DNA of 64,000 nt from Oceanicoccus sp. (GTDB taxonomy: Bacteria > Pseudomonadota > Gammaproteobacteria > Pseudomonadales > Dasaniaceae): assembly GCF_029238675.1 (NCBI RefSeq), contig NZ_JAQWFR010000023.1:81347-145346 (forward strand), given 5' to 3'. The number at the start of each line of letters is the position of its first letter. The first letter of the stretch is position 1. The notes below the pieces were generated by a model. That model worked only from the letters and a program-made list of their open reading frames with translations, was not told the DNA's origin and did no database searches. Shown here piece after piece: positions 1-8,436 of the stretch. The position numbers were made by a program, and so were the translations under genes.

Positions 1-1184
1 ATCGCAAAACCCGTTCTGCCTTATATGACATTATTGATGATAAATCAGTGGGTGTTATTGAAGAAGATAAAGAGCGCAACCTGGTCAAAATCGCCAAGCC
101 GATAGGTGTTGTGGGTGCCTTAACCCCCTGTACTAATCCTGAAGCGACGCCAGTCATCAAAGCAATCTCTGCAGTTAAAGGTCGTAACTCCATTATTATC
201 GCGCCACACCCGCGTTCAAAACTGACCAATAAAATGATCTGTGATCTGATGCGTGAAGCACTTAAAAAGATGGGTGCGCCTGAAGACCTGGTGATCGCCA
301 TTGAAACACCTGCGCTGGAAACTACTGACGAATTAATGAAACAGTGTGACCGCGTATTGGCCACCGGTGGTGCACCGATGGTGAAAGCGGCTTACTCAAG
401 TGGTACTCCGGCTTTGGGTGTAGGTGCGGGTAATGCCTGTATCACCGTTGACGATACGGCTGACCTTGATGAAGCGGCAGAAAAAATTCGTATTTCTAAA
501 ACTTTGGATTTAGCGGCTTCCTGTTCCTCAGATAACTCCGTTATTGTATTAGAGTCCGTCTATGACCAGATGCTAGAGAAGCTGCAAGCGGAAGGTGGTT
601 ATATTGTTTCTGCAGATGAAAAAGCAAAACTGCAAAACACCATCTGGGAAGACGGGCATATTGCGCCACGTATCGTTGCGCAGCCAGCAACTAATTTGGC
701 GAGTATGGCGGGTTTTGATGTAGCAGAAGACAAAACCTTCCTCATTGTTCCGGAAACCGGTGCCGGTAAAGATCACCCTTTCTCGGGTGAGAAAATGTCC
801 GTCACCATGGCGTTTTACAAAGTTAAAGATATTGATGGAGCTATTGCCTTAACCAATAAAATACAGGCTTATCAGGGGCAGGGTCACTCTTGTGGTATCT
901 ACTCTAATAGCGACGAAAATATCCTGAAGTTTGGCCTTAACACCAAAACCTCCCGCGTTATGGTTAACCAGCCACAGGCGCCATCAAACAGTGGTAACTT
1001 GTGGAATGGTATGCGCCAAACCTTCTCATTGGGCTGTGGCTCATGGGGCAACAATAGCACCAATAATAATATTACCTGGCAAGATCTGATCAACGTAACC
1101 TGGATTTCCAGGCCTTTGGCTACCACCAAAGTATTGCCTGTGGATGAAGAGTTATTTGGCTCAGTGATCGACAAACTAAAATAA
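1..1184 (+). CDS. CoA-acylating aldehyde dehydrogenase, SauS/EutE-like (5' end outside window)
   Basis: Expected to oxidise an aldehyde to its acyl-CoA with NAD(P)+. The frame is open from base 3, with coding residues ahead of the GTG at 48 that match the family, so the true start lies upstream of the window. Visible family features are the KPIGVVGALTPCTNPEATP segment of the cofactor domain, a GVGAGNACITVDD stretch, and a SCSSDNS motif holding the probable catalytic cysteine. This arrangement resembles acylating sulfoacetaldehyde dehydrogenase (SauS) more than classical hydrolytic ALDHs or the methylmalonate-semialdehyde dehydrogenase MmsA. It sits 35 bp upstream of an acyl-CoA dehydrogenase and probably heads or shares the valine-type operon. 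Its substrate cannot be read from sequence: sulfoacetaldehyde, succinate semialdehyde and an aldehyde feeding the acyl-CoA pathway are all possible. Confidence 0.8.
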   Translation, partial: RKTRSALYDIIDDKSVGVIEEDKERNLVKIAKPIGVVGALTPCTNPEATPVIKAISAVKGRNSIIIAPHPRSKLTNKMICDLMREALKKMGAPEDLVIAIETPALETTDELMKQCDRVLATGGAPMVKAAYSSGTPALGVGAGNACITVDDTADLDEAAEKIRISKTLDLAASCSSDNSVIVLESVYDQMLEKLQAEGGYIVSADEKAKLQNTIWEDGHIAPRIVAQPATNLASMAGFDVAEDKTFLIVPETGAGKDHPFSGEKMSVTMAFYKVKDIDGAIALTNKIQAYQGQGHSCGIYSNSDENILKFGLNTKTSRVMVNQPQAPSNSGNLWNGMRQTFSLGCGSWGNNSTNNNITWQDLINVTWISRPLATTKVLPVDEELFGSVIDKLK

Positions 1185-1219
1185 CCCCTAATGTTCATTT
1201 TAGATGGAGTCGCTAAACC

Positions 1220-2380
1220 ATGGATTTTAACTTAAGCGAAGATCAACTTACCTTCCAGAGCGCCGCTCGCTCATTTGCCGAGGGCGTATTTGCACCCAAT
1301 GCAGCGCAGTGGGATGCTGAACATGTGTTTCCCAAAGACGCACTCAAGCAAGCCGGTGAATTGGGTTTTATGGGGATTTATACCCCGGAAGAAGCTGGAG
1401 GCCTTGGCCTTGGGCGTTTGGATACCAGTGTTATTGTTGAAGAGTTGGCCAGGGGTTGTACTTCTACAGCCGCCTTTTTAACAATACATAATATGGCCAC
1501 TAATATGATTGCCCGCTATGGCCAGCCCGGGATTGTTGAGCAGTGGTGTCCGGATTTGGTGCCCGGTGAGAAACTGGCCTCCTATTGTTTGACTGAGCCC
1601 GGTTCGGGTTCCGATGCCGCTTCTTTACGGAGTACCGCCAAACGTGATGGTGATAGCTATATTGTTAACGGCAGCAAAATTTTTATCTCTGGTGCCGGTG
1701 CGACCGATGTTCTGGTGGTTATGCTACGGACAGGAGATGAGGGTCCAAAAGGTATTTCAGCCTTTGCCATCCCTGCAGACTTGCCCGGTATTGAATACGG
1801 CAAGAAAGAAGAAAAAATGGGTTGGAACTCCCAGCCAACTCGGGCCATCAGTTTTGATAATGTCCGTGTACCTGCAGCCAACCTGTTAGGTGTTGAAGGG
1901 CAGGGCTTTAATATTGCAATGGAAGGTCTGGACGGTGGCCGTATCAATATTGCTACTTGTTCTATCGGTACCGCCCAGGCTGCATTAGAAGCTGCTACCG
2001 CTTATAGCCAGGAGCGCAAACAGTTTGGTCAGTCAATTGCCGGTTTCCAGAATACCCAATTTAAATTAGCCGATATGGCCACAGAATTGGTGGCTGCCCG
2101 CCAAATGGTAAGACTTGCTGCCTTTAAACTGGATAACAAAGAAAGTGATGCCACCACATACTGTGCTATGGCCAAGCGCTTTGCTACCGATGTCTGCTTT
2201 ACTATTTGTAACGATGCCCTGCAACTGCATGGCGGTTACGGTTATATCAAAGAATATCCGCTGGAGCGTTATGTGCGCGATAACCGCGTGCACCAAATTC
2301 TGGAAGGAACTAACGAAATCATGCGGGTGATTATTTCTCGCCGTTTACTAATAGAAGGTGCCCTGGAGATTATCCGATGA
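1220..2380 (+). CDS. Acyl-CoA dehydrogenase, isobutyryl-CoA dehydrogenase-like
   Basis: FAD enzyme introducing the 2,3 double bond into a short branched acyl-CoA, probably isobutyryl-CoA to methacrylyl-CoA in valine breakdown. At 386 residues it has normal family length. The FAD/substrate motif CLTEPGSGSDAASL lies near residue 120, the QERKQFGQSI signature in the C-terminal helical domain, and LEGTNEIMRVIISR near the end carries the presumed catalytic Glu of the short-chain/isobutyryl class. Its stop overlaps the ATG of the next gene by 4 bp, indicating translational coupling to the enoyl-CoA hydratase. Context with 3-hydroxyisobutyryl-CoA hydrolase and 3-hydroxyisobutyrate dehydrogenase favours the valine substrate over 2-methylbutyryl-CoA. 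The exact acyl chain is inferred. Confidence 0.9.
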   Translation: MDFNLSEDQLTFQSAARSFAEGVFAPNAAQWDAEHVFPKDALKQAGELGFMGIYTPEEAGGLGLGRLDTSVIVEELARGCTSTAAFLTIHNMATNMIARYGQPGIVEQWCPDLVPGEKLASYCLTEPGSGSDAASLRSTAKRDGDSYIVNGSKIFISGAGATDVLVVMLRTGDEGPKGISAFAIPADLPGIEYGKKEEKMGWNSQPTRAISFDNVRVPAANLLGVEGQGFNIAMEGLDGGRINIATCSIGTAQAALEAATAYSQERKQFGQSIAGFQNTQFKLADMATELVAARQMVRLAAFKLDNKESDATTYCAMAKRFATDVCFTICNDALQLHGGYGYIKEYPLERYVRDNRVHQILEGTNEIMRVIISRRLLIEGALEIIR

Positions 2381-3153
2381 GTGATGCATTAATTTTAGAA
2401 AAGAAAGGCCATATCGCTTTATTAACACTAAACAATCCACCAGCCCATACATGGACGCCAGAAAGTCTGTTAGAGCTGATTGATATTGTTGAAGACCTTA
2501 ATGCCGACAAAGATAATTATGCACTGGTCATTACCGGTAACGGCGATAAGTTCTTTTCTGCTGGTGCTGACTTAAACCGCTTTGATCATAACGATAAAGC
2601 CAAGTCCTTTGATTTTTCCAATGCCTTTGGTCGTTCTTTTGAAACACTAACCAACTATAACGGTGTTTCTATCGCTGCGATCAATGGCTATGCCATGGGT
2701 GGTGGTTTGGAAGTGGCTTTGGCTTGTGATGTGCGTATTGCTGATGCACACGCCCAGATGGCTTTGCCTGAAGCTGCCGTTGGCTTGTTACCTTGTGGTT
2801 TAGGTAGCCAGCATCTTTCATGGTTGGTGGGCGAGCAATGGGCTAAGCGTATGATTTTGTTAGGCGAGCGTCTTAAAACCGATAAGGCTTTAGACATTGG
2901 CCTGATCTCGGAGATTGTGGGAAGCGGTACAGTCGTTGAAAAAGCGCTGGAGCTGGCAGCTAAAGTTGAAGGACAAAGCCCAACCTCAGTCCGTTACTGT
3001 AAAGAGTTAATTATGGCAGCCCGTTCACAGCCGTTAAATAGTGCATTCCCCATTGAGCGTGAACAGTTTGTAAAACTGTGGGATAGCGAAGACCAAAAAG
3101 AAGGCGTCAGTGCCTTTGTTGAAAAGCGCAAACCTGAGTGGAAAAACCGCTAG
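2377..3153 (+). CDS. Enoyl-CoA hydratase/isomerase family protein
   Basis: Crotonase-fold enzyme of 258 residues, expected to hydrate an enoyl-CoA (methacrylyl-CoA to 3-hydroxyisobutyryl-CoA if the operon is for valine). The first oxyanion-hole segment reads KFFSAGADL and the second NGYAMGGGLEVALACDVRIA. ALPEAAVGLLPCGLGS carries a Glu where hydratases have a catalytic acid. The start overlaps the acyl-CoA dehydrogenase stop (ATGA). A palindromic repeat and about 140 bp separate it from the hydrolase gene downstream, so the two may be transcribed together or from a second promoter. Confidence 0.9.
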   Translation: MSDALILEKKGHIALLTLNNPPAHTWTPESLLELIDIVEDLNADKDNYALVITGNGDKFFSAGADLNRFDHNDKAKSFDFSNAFGRSFETLTNYNGVSIAAINGYAMGGGLEVALACDVRIADAHAQMALPEAAVGLLPCGLGSQHLSWLVGEQWAKRMILLGERLKTDKALDIGLISEIVGSGTVVEKALELAAKVEGQSPTSVRYCKELIMAARSQPLNSAFPIEREQFVKLWDSEDQKEGVSAFVEKRKPEWKNR

Positions 3154-3167
3154 GGCGAATAAACCCC

Positions 3168-3193
3168 GTCATTCCCGCGCAGGTGGGAATGAC
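3168..3193. repeat. REP-like palindrome, family A (GTCATTCCCGC...GGGAATGAC)
   Basis: A 26-bp imperfect inverted repeat in the gap between the hydratase and hydrolase genes. The same GTCATTCCCGC arms recur at about 25187, 47599, 52353, 62554 and 63722 in this window. It forms a hairpin without a T-run, so it is a dispersed element rather than a clear terminator. Confidence 0.85.
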
Positions 3194-3291
3194 AATCTAG
3201 TTGCCAGCTTGTAAAAAACTATGAGACAGCAGTGGATTAACATCCCCCTTTTTCTTCTATCTATGACAAACGCAAGATCACAGGAAAGACC

Positions 3292-4404
3292 ATGATTTCA
3301 CCCGTTTTATTTGAAACACTACCTACAGCCAATGGCAAGCAATTTGCCGTAGCTACATTAAATGAAGAGAAAACCCTAAACTCCCTTAGCATCGAAATGG
3401 TCGACCTGCTCTCTGCCCAGTTACTGCAATGGCAAGACGATGACCAGATTGTAGCAGTGATGTTGCAGGGCGCCGGCCAAAAAGCTTTTTGTGCCGGCGG
3501 CGACGTGCAAAAACTCTATCGCTCAGCGGTAGAAAATCCCGGCGGCCCATGCCAATACGCTGAAGATTTTTTTGGGCGTGAGTATGCATTGGATTACCTG
3601 ATTCACGACTATAAAAAACCCATGCTCTGCTGGGGACACGGCATCGTGATGGGAGGTGGTCTGGGTTTAATGGCTGGCTGCCGTCACCGCATAGTGACTG
3701 AAAAAACTCGAATGGCTATGCCAGAAATTACCATCGCCTTATTCCCCGATGTGGGGGGTAGCTGGTTTTTAAATCGTGCTCCGGGTCGCACGGGTTTGTA
3801 CCTGGCTTTAACTGCAGGTTCGATGAATGCTACAGATTGCCTGTTTGTAGGTTATGGCGATCACTTTGTAGAACACGAACGTAAAGAGTCTGTTATTCAA
3901 CAATTACTGGCCCTGGATTGGAGTGCCAATAGTGAGAGTAATTCTGCCGCTATTGATACTTTATTGAGTGCTGTGTCCGCTGACAGTGAAGCTGCTAAGC
4001 CGGCAGCCAATATCGAGCCTCACTTCGATATTATCCAGCAGCTGACGGATTACGATAATTTATCAGATATTGTCGATGCTATTAAAAACTACCAGAGTGA
4101 TGATAAGTGGCTGAATAAAGGTGCTGCAGCGCTGGCTCACGGTTCTGCGCTAAGCGCTTGTAATATTTATCAGGCACTACAACAGGCTAAATCTATGACT
4201 CTGGCAGAAGTGTTTCAGTTTGAATTAATACTGGGCACCAATATCGTTCGTCATCCTGAGTTTGCCGAGGGTGTCCGTGCCTTGTTGATTGATAAGGACC
4301 AACAGCCTCGTTGGTTGTTTGATACCGTTAACGATGTCCCCTCAAGCCTGCTTGAACAAATGATTACGCCACCCTGGGATACCAATCCATTGGCAAACCT
4401 ATAG
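3292..4404 (+). CDS. 3-hydroxyisobutyryl-CoA hydrolase (HIBCH-like)
   Basis: Crotonase-superfamily thioesterase that frees 3-hydroxyisobutyrate from its CoA ester in valine catabolism. It has 370 residues, longer than hydratases and typical of HIBCH. The motifs QKAFCAGGDVQKLY and HGIVMGGGLGLMAGCRHRIVTEKTR (given here in two overlapping parts: HGIVMGGGLGLMAG and CRHRIVTEKTR) are diagnostic, as is the PEITIALFPDVGGSWFLNR segment with the catalytic Glu/Asp pair. The ATG at 3292 has a good Shine-Dalgarno (AGGAAAG). The next gene, 3-hydroxyisobutyrate dehydrogenase, uses the product of this reaction. Confidence 0.9.
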   Translation: MISPVLFETLPTANGKQFAVATLNEEKTLNSLSIEMVDLLSAQLLQWQDDDQIVAVMLQGAGQKAFCAGGDVQKLYRSAVENPGGPCQYAEDFFGREYALDYLIHDYKKPMLCWGHGIVMGGGLGLMAGCRHRIVTEKTRMAMPEITIALFPDVGGSWFLNRAPGRTGLYLALTAGSMNATDCLFVGYGDHFVEHERKESVIQQLLALDWSANSESNSAAIDTLLSAVSADSEAAKPAANIEPHFDIIQQLTDYDNLSDIVDAIKNYQSDDKWLNKGAAALAHGSALSACNIYQALQQAKSMTLAEVFQFELILGTNIVRHPEFAEGVRALLIDKDQQPRWLFDTVNDVPSSLLEQMITPPWDTNPLANL

Positions 4405-4443
4405 AAATTAATGTTGATCACGCCAGATTAATGGAGAACAGCG

Positions 4444-5340
4444 ATGTCTAAAATTGCATTTATCGGTCTGGGTAATATGGGTGGTCCCATGGCGGCCAAC
4501 CTGCTTAAGGCCGGCCATAAAGTGACTGTGTTTGATTTAGTACCAGCGGCGGTAAAACAATTAGCTGATACCGGCGCTAGTTCAGCGGATACGGCCGCAG
4601 CCGCGGCGGGGGATGCTGATGTGGTGGTGACTATGTTGCCAGCAGGTAAGCATGTTGAAAGAGTGTATATGGGCGACAATGGTTTGCTGGGTGCGGTAAA
4701 GCCAGATGCACTATTGTTAGACTCCAGCACCATTGATGCAGCAACGGCACGCAAAGTGGCTGCCGCCGCTAATGAAAAAAATATAGCCGTTATGGATACA
4801 CCGGTTTCAGGTGGTGTTGCAGCCGCAGCGGCGGGTACGCTCGCCTTTATGTGTGGTGGCTCCGAAGCATCGTTTGCCAAAGCGAAGCCTGTTTTAGCCG
4901 CTATGGGTAAAAATATTTTCCACGCCGGTGATCACGGTGCAGGGCAGGTGGCTAAAGTCTGTAACAATATGTTGTTGTCGGTATTAATGGTGGGTACTTC
5001 TGAGGCGCTGCGCCTGGGTACCGATAACGGCCTTGATGCTGCCAAACTGTCCGAAATTATGTTGGCCAGCTCCGGTCGTAACTGGACCTTGGAAGTTTAC
5101 AATCCTTACCCCGGTGTGATGGCAACAGCGCCCGCCAGCAACGATTTTAACCCTGGTTTTATGGTTGACCTGATGTGTAAGGATTTAGGTTTGGCCATGG
5201 ATACTGCGGTGCAAACTCAATCCGCAACGCCAATGGGAGCTTTAGCCAGAAGCCTTTATACCGCGCATCAATCACAGGGTAATGGCGGCAAAGACTTCTC
5301 CAGTATTATCGAGTCATTAGGAAAATCATTAACGAGGTAA
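4444..5340 (+). CDS. mmsB: 3-hydroxyisobutyrate dehydrogenase
   Basis: Oxidises 3-hydroxyisobutyrate to methylmalonate semialdehyde with NAD+. It is 298 residues, standard length. The N-terminal Rossmann motif is FIGLGNMGGPMAANLLKAGH, a DTPVSGGVAAAAAGTLAFM substrate loop lies near residue 118, and GAGQVAKVCNNMLL carries the catalytic Lys. A clear GGAGA ribosome site precedes the ATG. Four bases separate its stop from the next gene. No mmsA for the following step is seen in the window; it may lie upstream. Confidence 0.95.
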   Translation: MSKIAFIGLGNMGGPMAANLLKAGHKVTVFDLVPAAVKQLADTGASSADTAAAAAGDADVVVTMLPAGKHVERVYMGDNGLLGAVKPDALLLDSSTIDAATARKVAAAANEKNIAVMDTPVSGGVAAAAAGTLAFMCGGSEASFAKAKPVLAAMGKNIFHAGDHGAGQVAKVCNNMLLSVLMVGTSEALRLGTDNGLDAAKLSEIMLASSGRNWTLEVYNPYPGVMATAPASNDFNPGFMVDLMCKDLGLAMDTAVQTQSATPMGALARSLYTAHQSQGNGGKDFSSIIESLGKSLTR

Positions 5341-5344
5341 GACC

Positions 5345-6115
5345 ATGGATATTTCAGGCAAAGTTGCTATCGTCACCGGTGGTGCATCAGGTTTAGGTCG
5401 TGCAACTATTGAAAAGCTGGTGTCCCAGGGGGGCAAAGCGGCTATCTTCGATTTAAACGAAGAAGCGGGTAGTGCATTGGCCGCTGAACTGGGTGATAAG
5501 GTTATCTATCAATCTGTGAATGTGGTGGATGAAGCCTCAGTCCAACAGGGTATTGATCATGTAATGGCAACCTTTGGTGCGATTCATATCTGTGTTAATT
5601 GTGCTGGCATTGGCCCTGCGGCAAAAACCTTGGGTAAAAAAGGTCCATTCCCATTGGATACTTTTAGTTTAGTAATCAATGTTAACCTGGTAGGTACTTT
5701 TAATGTGCTGCGTTTGGCCGCCGAGCAAATGGCAAAGAACGAACCTCTCAACGAAGATGGCAACCGCGGCGTTATTATTAATACCGCATCTGTTGCAGCC
5801 TATGAAGGTCAAATCGGCCAGGCAGCCTATAGTGCCAGCAAGGGTGGGGTGGTTGGTATGACCTTACCGATTGCCCGCGATCTTTCTGGCTACGGTATTC
5901 GTGTTAATGCCATTGCCCCCGGCTTAATTGATACACCGCTATTTCAAGGCTTTCCACAGGAGTCTATTGATGCACTAAGTAGCAGTGTCTTGTATCCAAA
6001 GCGTTTAGGTCGTCCGCAAGAGGTTGCCCAGCTGGCCGCCAGCATTATTGAGAATGATTATATTAACGGCGAATGTATTCGTATGGATGGTGGTATTCGG
6101 ATGCAGCCTCGTTAA
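5345..6115 (+). CDS. Short-chain dehydrogenase, type II 3-hydroxyacyl-CoA dehydrogenase-like (HSD10 family)
   Basis: NAD-dependent SDR of 256 residues. The cofactor motif VTGGASGLGRA starts near residue 10, NCAGIGPA is in the middle, and the catalytic Ser plus YSASK are at about 155-170. The sequence KTLGKKGPFPLDTFSLVINVN and the long NEPLNEDGNRGVIINTASVAA-type insertion resemble HSD17B10, which acts on 2-methyl-3-hydroxybutyryl-CoA in isoleucine breakdown. As last gene of the operon it would extend the pathway to isoleucine-derived esters. Substrate is inferred from family and context. Confidence 0.88.
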   Translation: MDISGKVAIVTGGASGLGRATIEKLVSQGGKAAIFDLNEEAGSALAAELGDKVIYQSVNVVDEASVQQGIDHVMATFGAIHICVNCAGIGPAAKTLGKKGPFPLDTFSLVINVNLVGTFNVLRLAAEQMAKNEPLNEDGNRGVIINTASVAAYEGQIGQAAYSASKGGVVGMTLPIARDLSGYGIRVNAIAPGLIDTPLFQGFPQESIDALSSSVLYPKRLGRPQEVAQLAASIIENDYINGECIRMDGGIRMQPR

Positions 6116-6135
6116 GAGAACACCGCGCCAGCCAA

Positions 6136-7584
6136 TTATTTCAGCATCATCTTTATGGTTTTTTCGGTTTTCTTATTATAGGGCGGAGCCATGCCCGTCA
6201 TACCGGCGAGGTCAATCTTCGGCTGGCTGTAAATCGCCTTGGCGTGGCTGAAGGCTTTAAAGCCATCAAAGCCGTGATAGCAGCCCATGCCACTTGGGCC
6301 AACACCACCAAAGGGTAGGTCTTCTTGTGTTACATGCATTAATACATCATTAATGGTGACACCACCGGTAACGGTATGGTCAAGTACATAGCGCTCTTCT
6401 TGCGCGTTAAAACCAAAATAATAAAGGGCTAAAGCACGGGGCTGCTTATTAATAAAGGCAACAGAATCTTTGAAGTCTTTATAAGTTCTAACCGGTAATA
6501 ACGGGCCAAAAATTTCTTCCTGCATGCATAGTGCATCATCCGGTGCATTAAGAATCAGTGTAGGTGGCATTTTATGGTGTGGCTGCCCCTCAAATGATTC
6601 GTTAGCCGGGTTGATTTCAATAATGGTGGCGCCTTTTGCTTTAGCGTCTGCAATATAACTTTGCAGGCGTGAGTAATGACGCTCATTAATAATCGATGTG
6701 AAATCTTTATTGTCCAGCAGAGTGGGAACCATGGCAGCCACCGAGGCTTTAAAGCCTTCAATTATCTGGTCCAGTTTTTCTTCTGGGAGGTAGCAGTAGT
6801 CCGGTGCCAAACAGATTTGGCCGGCGTTGGTGACCTTGCCCCACATAAGACGATCGCAAGTGAGCTTTAAATCCGCATCGCGGCCAATAACGACCGGTGA
6901 TTTACCGCCAAGCTCAAGTGTTAGGGGGACCAGGTTTTTGGCAGCTGCTGACATAACATGGCGTGCAACAGAAGTAGCACCGGTAAAGATCAAATGATCA
7001 AAAGCTAAACCACTAAAGGCTTGCCCAACTTCAGGGCCGCCGGTAAATACAGCAACTTCACTTTCGTCATAAACTTCTTCAATCATTTCTTTCATTACCT
7101 CAGAGGTTGCGGGAGTGAACTCTGAAGGTTTAATCATGGCGCGGTTGCCGGCGCTAAAAGCATTGGCTAAAGGTGCAAAGGTTAAGTTAACGGGAAAGTT
7201 CCATGGGCTGATAATACCGATGGTCCCCAGTGGCTGATATTCAACACGTGACCTGGCACCCAGGAAATTAAGCGGAAACATGGTTTTTCTTTTCTCAGTG
7301 CGCATCCATTGCTTTACATGTTTCTTTGCATGTTGCATGGGACTTACGCCAGCTGCCACATCAAACATTCTGCTGAACTCGGGTGAGCGGTGACCGAAGT
7401 CACTGTTCATGGCTTCTGCTAATTTATCGGTATATTTCACCAGTTGTGCAATCGATCGGTCCATGCGGTCGACACGGGTTGCCAGGCTGACCGCGCCTTC
7501 ATCAATAAATGCCTGCTTCTGTTTATCGAGTACAGTATTCATTGCTTGGCTAATTTTGACCGCTGGGTCATTTACCGCATTCAT
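6136..7584 (-). CDS. calB: Coniferyl aldehyde dehydrogenase-like aldehyde dehydrogenase
   Basis: Class 3-type NAD(P) aldehyde dehydrogenase of 482 residues, convergent with the SDR gene 20 bp away. It shows PLGTIGIISPWNFPVNLTF, the LELGGKSPVVIG glutamate motif and NAGQICLAPDYCYLPEEKLD with the catalytic Cys. The Cys-region signature (LAPDYC) and the C-terminal hydrophobic/basic stretch match coniferyl aldehyde dehydrogenases used for aromatic or long aliphatic aldehydes. The assignment of substrate is by family only; the symbol is by resemblance. The ATG at 7584 has a GAGAAACG upstream. Confidence 0.85.
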   Translation of the reverse strand: MNAVNDPAVKISQAMNTVLDKQKQAFIDEGAVSLATRVDRMDRSIAQLVKYTDKLAEAMNSDFGHRSPEFSRMFDVAAGVSPMQHAKKHVKQWMRTEKRKTMFPLNFLGARSRVEYQPLGTIGIISPWNFPVNLTFAPLANAFSAGNRAMIKPSEFTPATSEVMKEMIEEVYDESEVAVFTGGPEVGQAFSGLAFDHLIFTGATSVARHVMSAAAKNLVPLTLELGGKSPVVIGRDADLKLTCDRLMWGKVTNAGQICLAPDYCYLPEEKLDQIIEGFKASVAAMVPTLLDNKDFTSIINERHYSRLQSYIADAKAKGATIIEINPANESFEGQPHHKMPPTLILNAPDDALCMQEEIFGPLLPVRTYKDFKDSVAFINKQPRALALYYFGFNAQEERYVLDHTVTGGVTINDVLMHVTQEDLPFGGVGPSGMGCYHGFDGFKAFSHAKAIYSQPKIDLAGMTGMAPPYNKKTEKTIKMMLK

Positions 7585-8067
7585 ATTTCGTTTCTCAGGT
7601 TTTTTCGATCAATTTGGTTCGATCATTTTATTTTGAGTGCTACAGCTCGTGAGGCGACTATACCAGATAACACTTATGCCAAATAGGTTGTTCGGTATTA
7701 GCCTTTTAGGTTGGGCGTGTTTAAAATGCTTGAAAGTTTAACTAAGGTTAATTCTAGAATAGCTATATAGGTTATTGATAATAAAGGGATTGTCTAGTCT
7801 TGATGGTGGTAAGAGGATTAAATTATAACCAAAGTGCTTACTTGATTTTATTGGTGCCCGGGGCCAGTGAAGACTCCTACTAAAGGCACCAATGACACCC
7901 TGTACACAAGCAACATCACTACTTTAGCGTCCTCAGGGCTACCGTCAAGAGGCACAAATTGTCTACGCCATTGTCTGCTTGGGTGTACCCCGTCAGCACC
8001 ATGTGGACCAAATAGCCTGATTGCCTAAGAGATACTTTTCGTTCATCGTTAACCCTAAGAGGACTTA
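7585..8067. other. Non-coding stretch between calB and the IS3 remnant
   Basis: About 480 bp without a convincing gene. The right half is probably debris of an IS3-type element. It holds the 15-bp copy of the tRNA-Leu 3' end at 7851-7865, which is also the left arm of a hairpin (ATTGGTGCC at 7850-7858 with GGCACCAAT at 7885-7893). The rest, including the calB upstream region, shows nothing else I can name. Confidence 0.5.
7851..7865 (-). repeat. Partial copy of tRNA-Leu 3' end (possible attachment-site half)
   Basis: TTGGTGCCCGGGGCC here is identical to 10456-10470, which is the 3' acceptor end, CCA and one flanking base of the intact tRNA-Leu gene. Both copies have the same orientation, and the 2.6 kb between them carries accessory genes. 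That is the layout left by site-specific integration into a tRNA 3' end. No integrase is visible. Confidence 0.55.
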
Positions 8068-8190
8068 ATGATGACAAAGAAACGCAGTGCTGAAAAGACG
8101 GTACGAGATATACGCCGCCATACCCGTAAAAAATACTCATCTGAAGAGAAGATTCGCATTGTGCTTGAAGGCTTGCGCGGCGCCAATTAA
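8068..8190 (+). pseudogene. IS3-family transposase OrfA, N-terminal remnant
   Basis: A 40-residue reading frame starting ATGATG after an AAGAGGAC ribosome site. Its sequence contains TVRDIRRHTRKKYSSEEKIR followed by IVLEGLRG, the N-terminal helix-turn-helix start of an IS3-type OrfA. In intact relatives this is followed by an EDSIAELCR-like segment; here it reads AN and stops, and nothing recognisable as the rest of OrfA or as OrfB follows. It is a decayed insertion-sequence fragment inside the tRNA-Leu-bounded segment. Confidence 0.7.
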
Positions 8191-8436
8191 AAGCCATTGC
8201 CGGCTTATCGAAACTTTTTACGAAAAACCTATTCACACCGGCATTAATTGATGCCATCCTACCTGTATAAAAATAAAACAGCATAACTATTATAATTATA
8301 TGGAGCACTCCCTCATGCTGAAGATAACTCTAGCCCTAGTGGGCATGCCTGTTTTAACTCTCACGAATAACGCCGCTTCGATATTATGCATATTCCAATG
8401 CACCATTGAGCCGCTTTGGGAATGGAGAGTTTAATT

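Noticed and set aside
7919..8308. 129-residue minus-strand reading frame
   Set aside because: It runs antisense to the IS3 orfA remnant, has no recognisable family and no good start signal.
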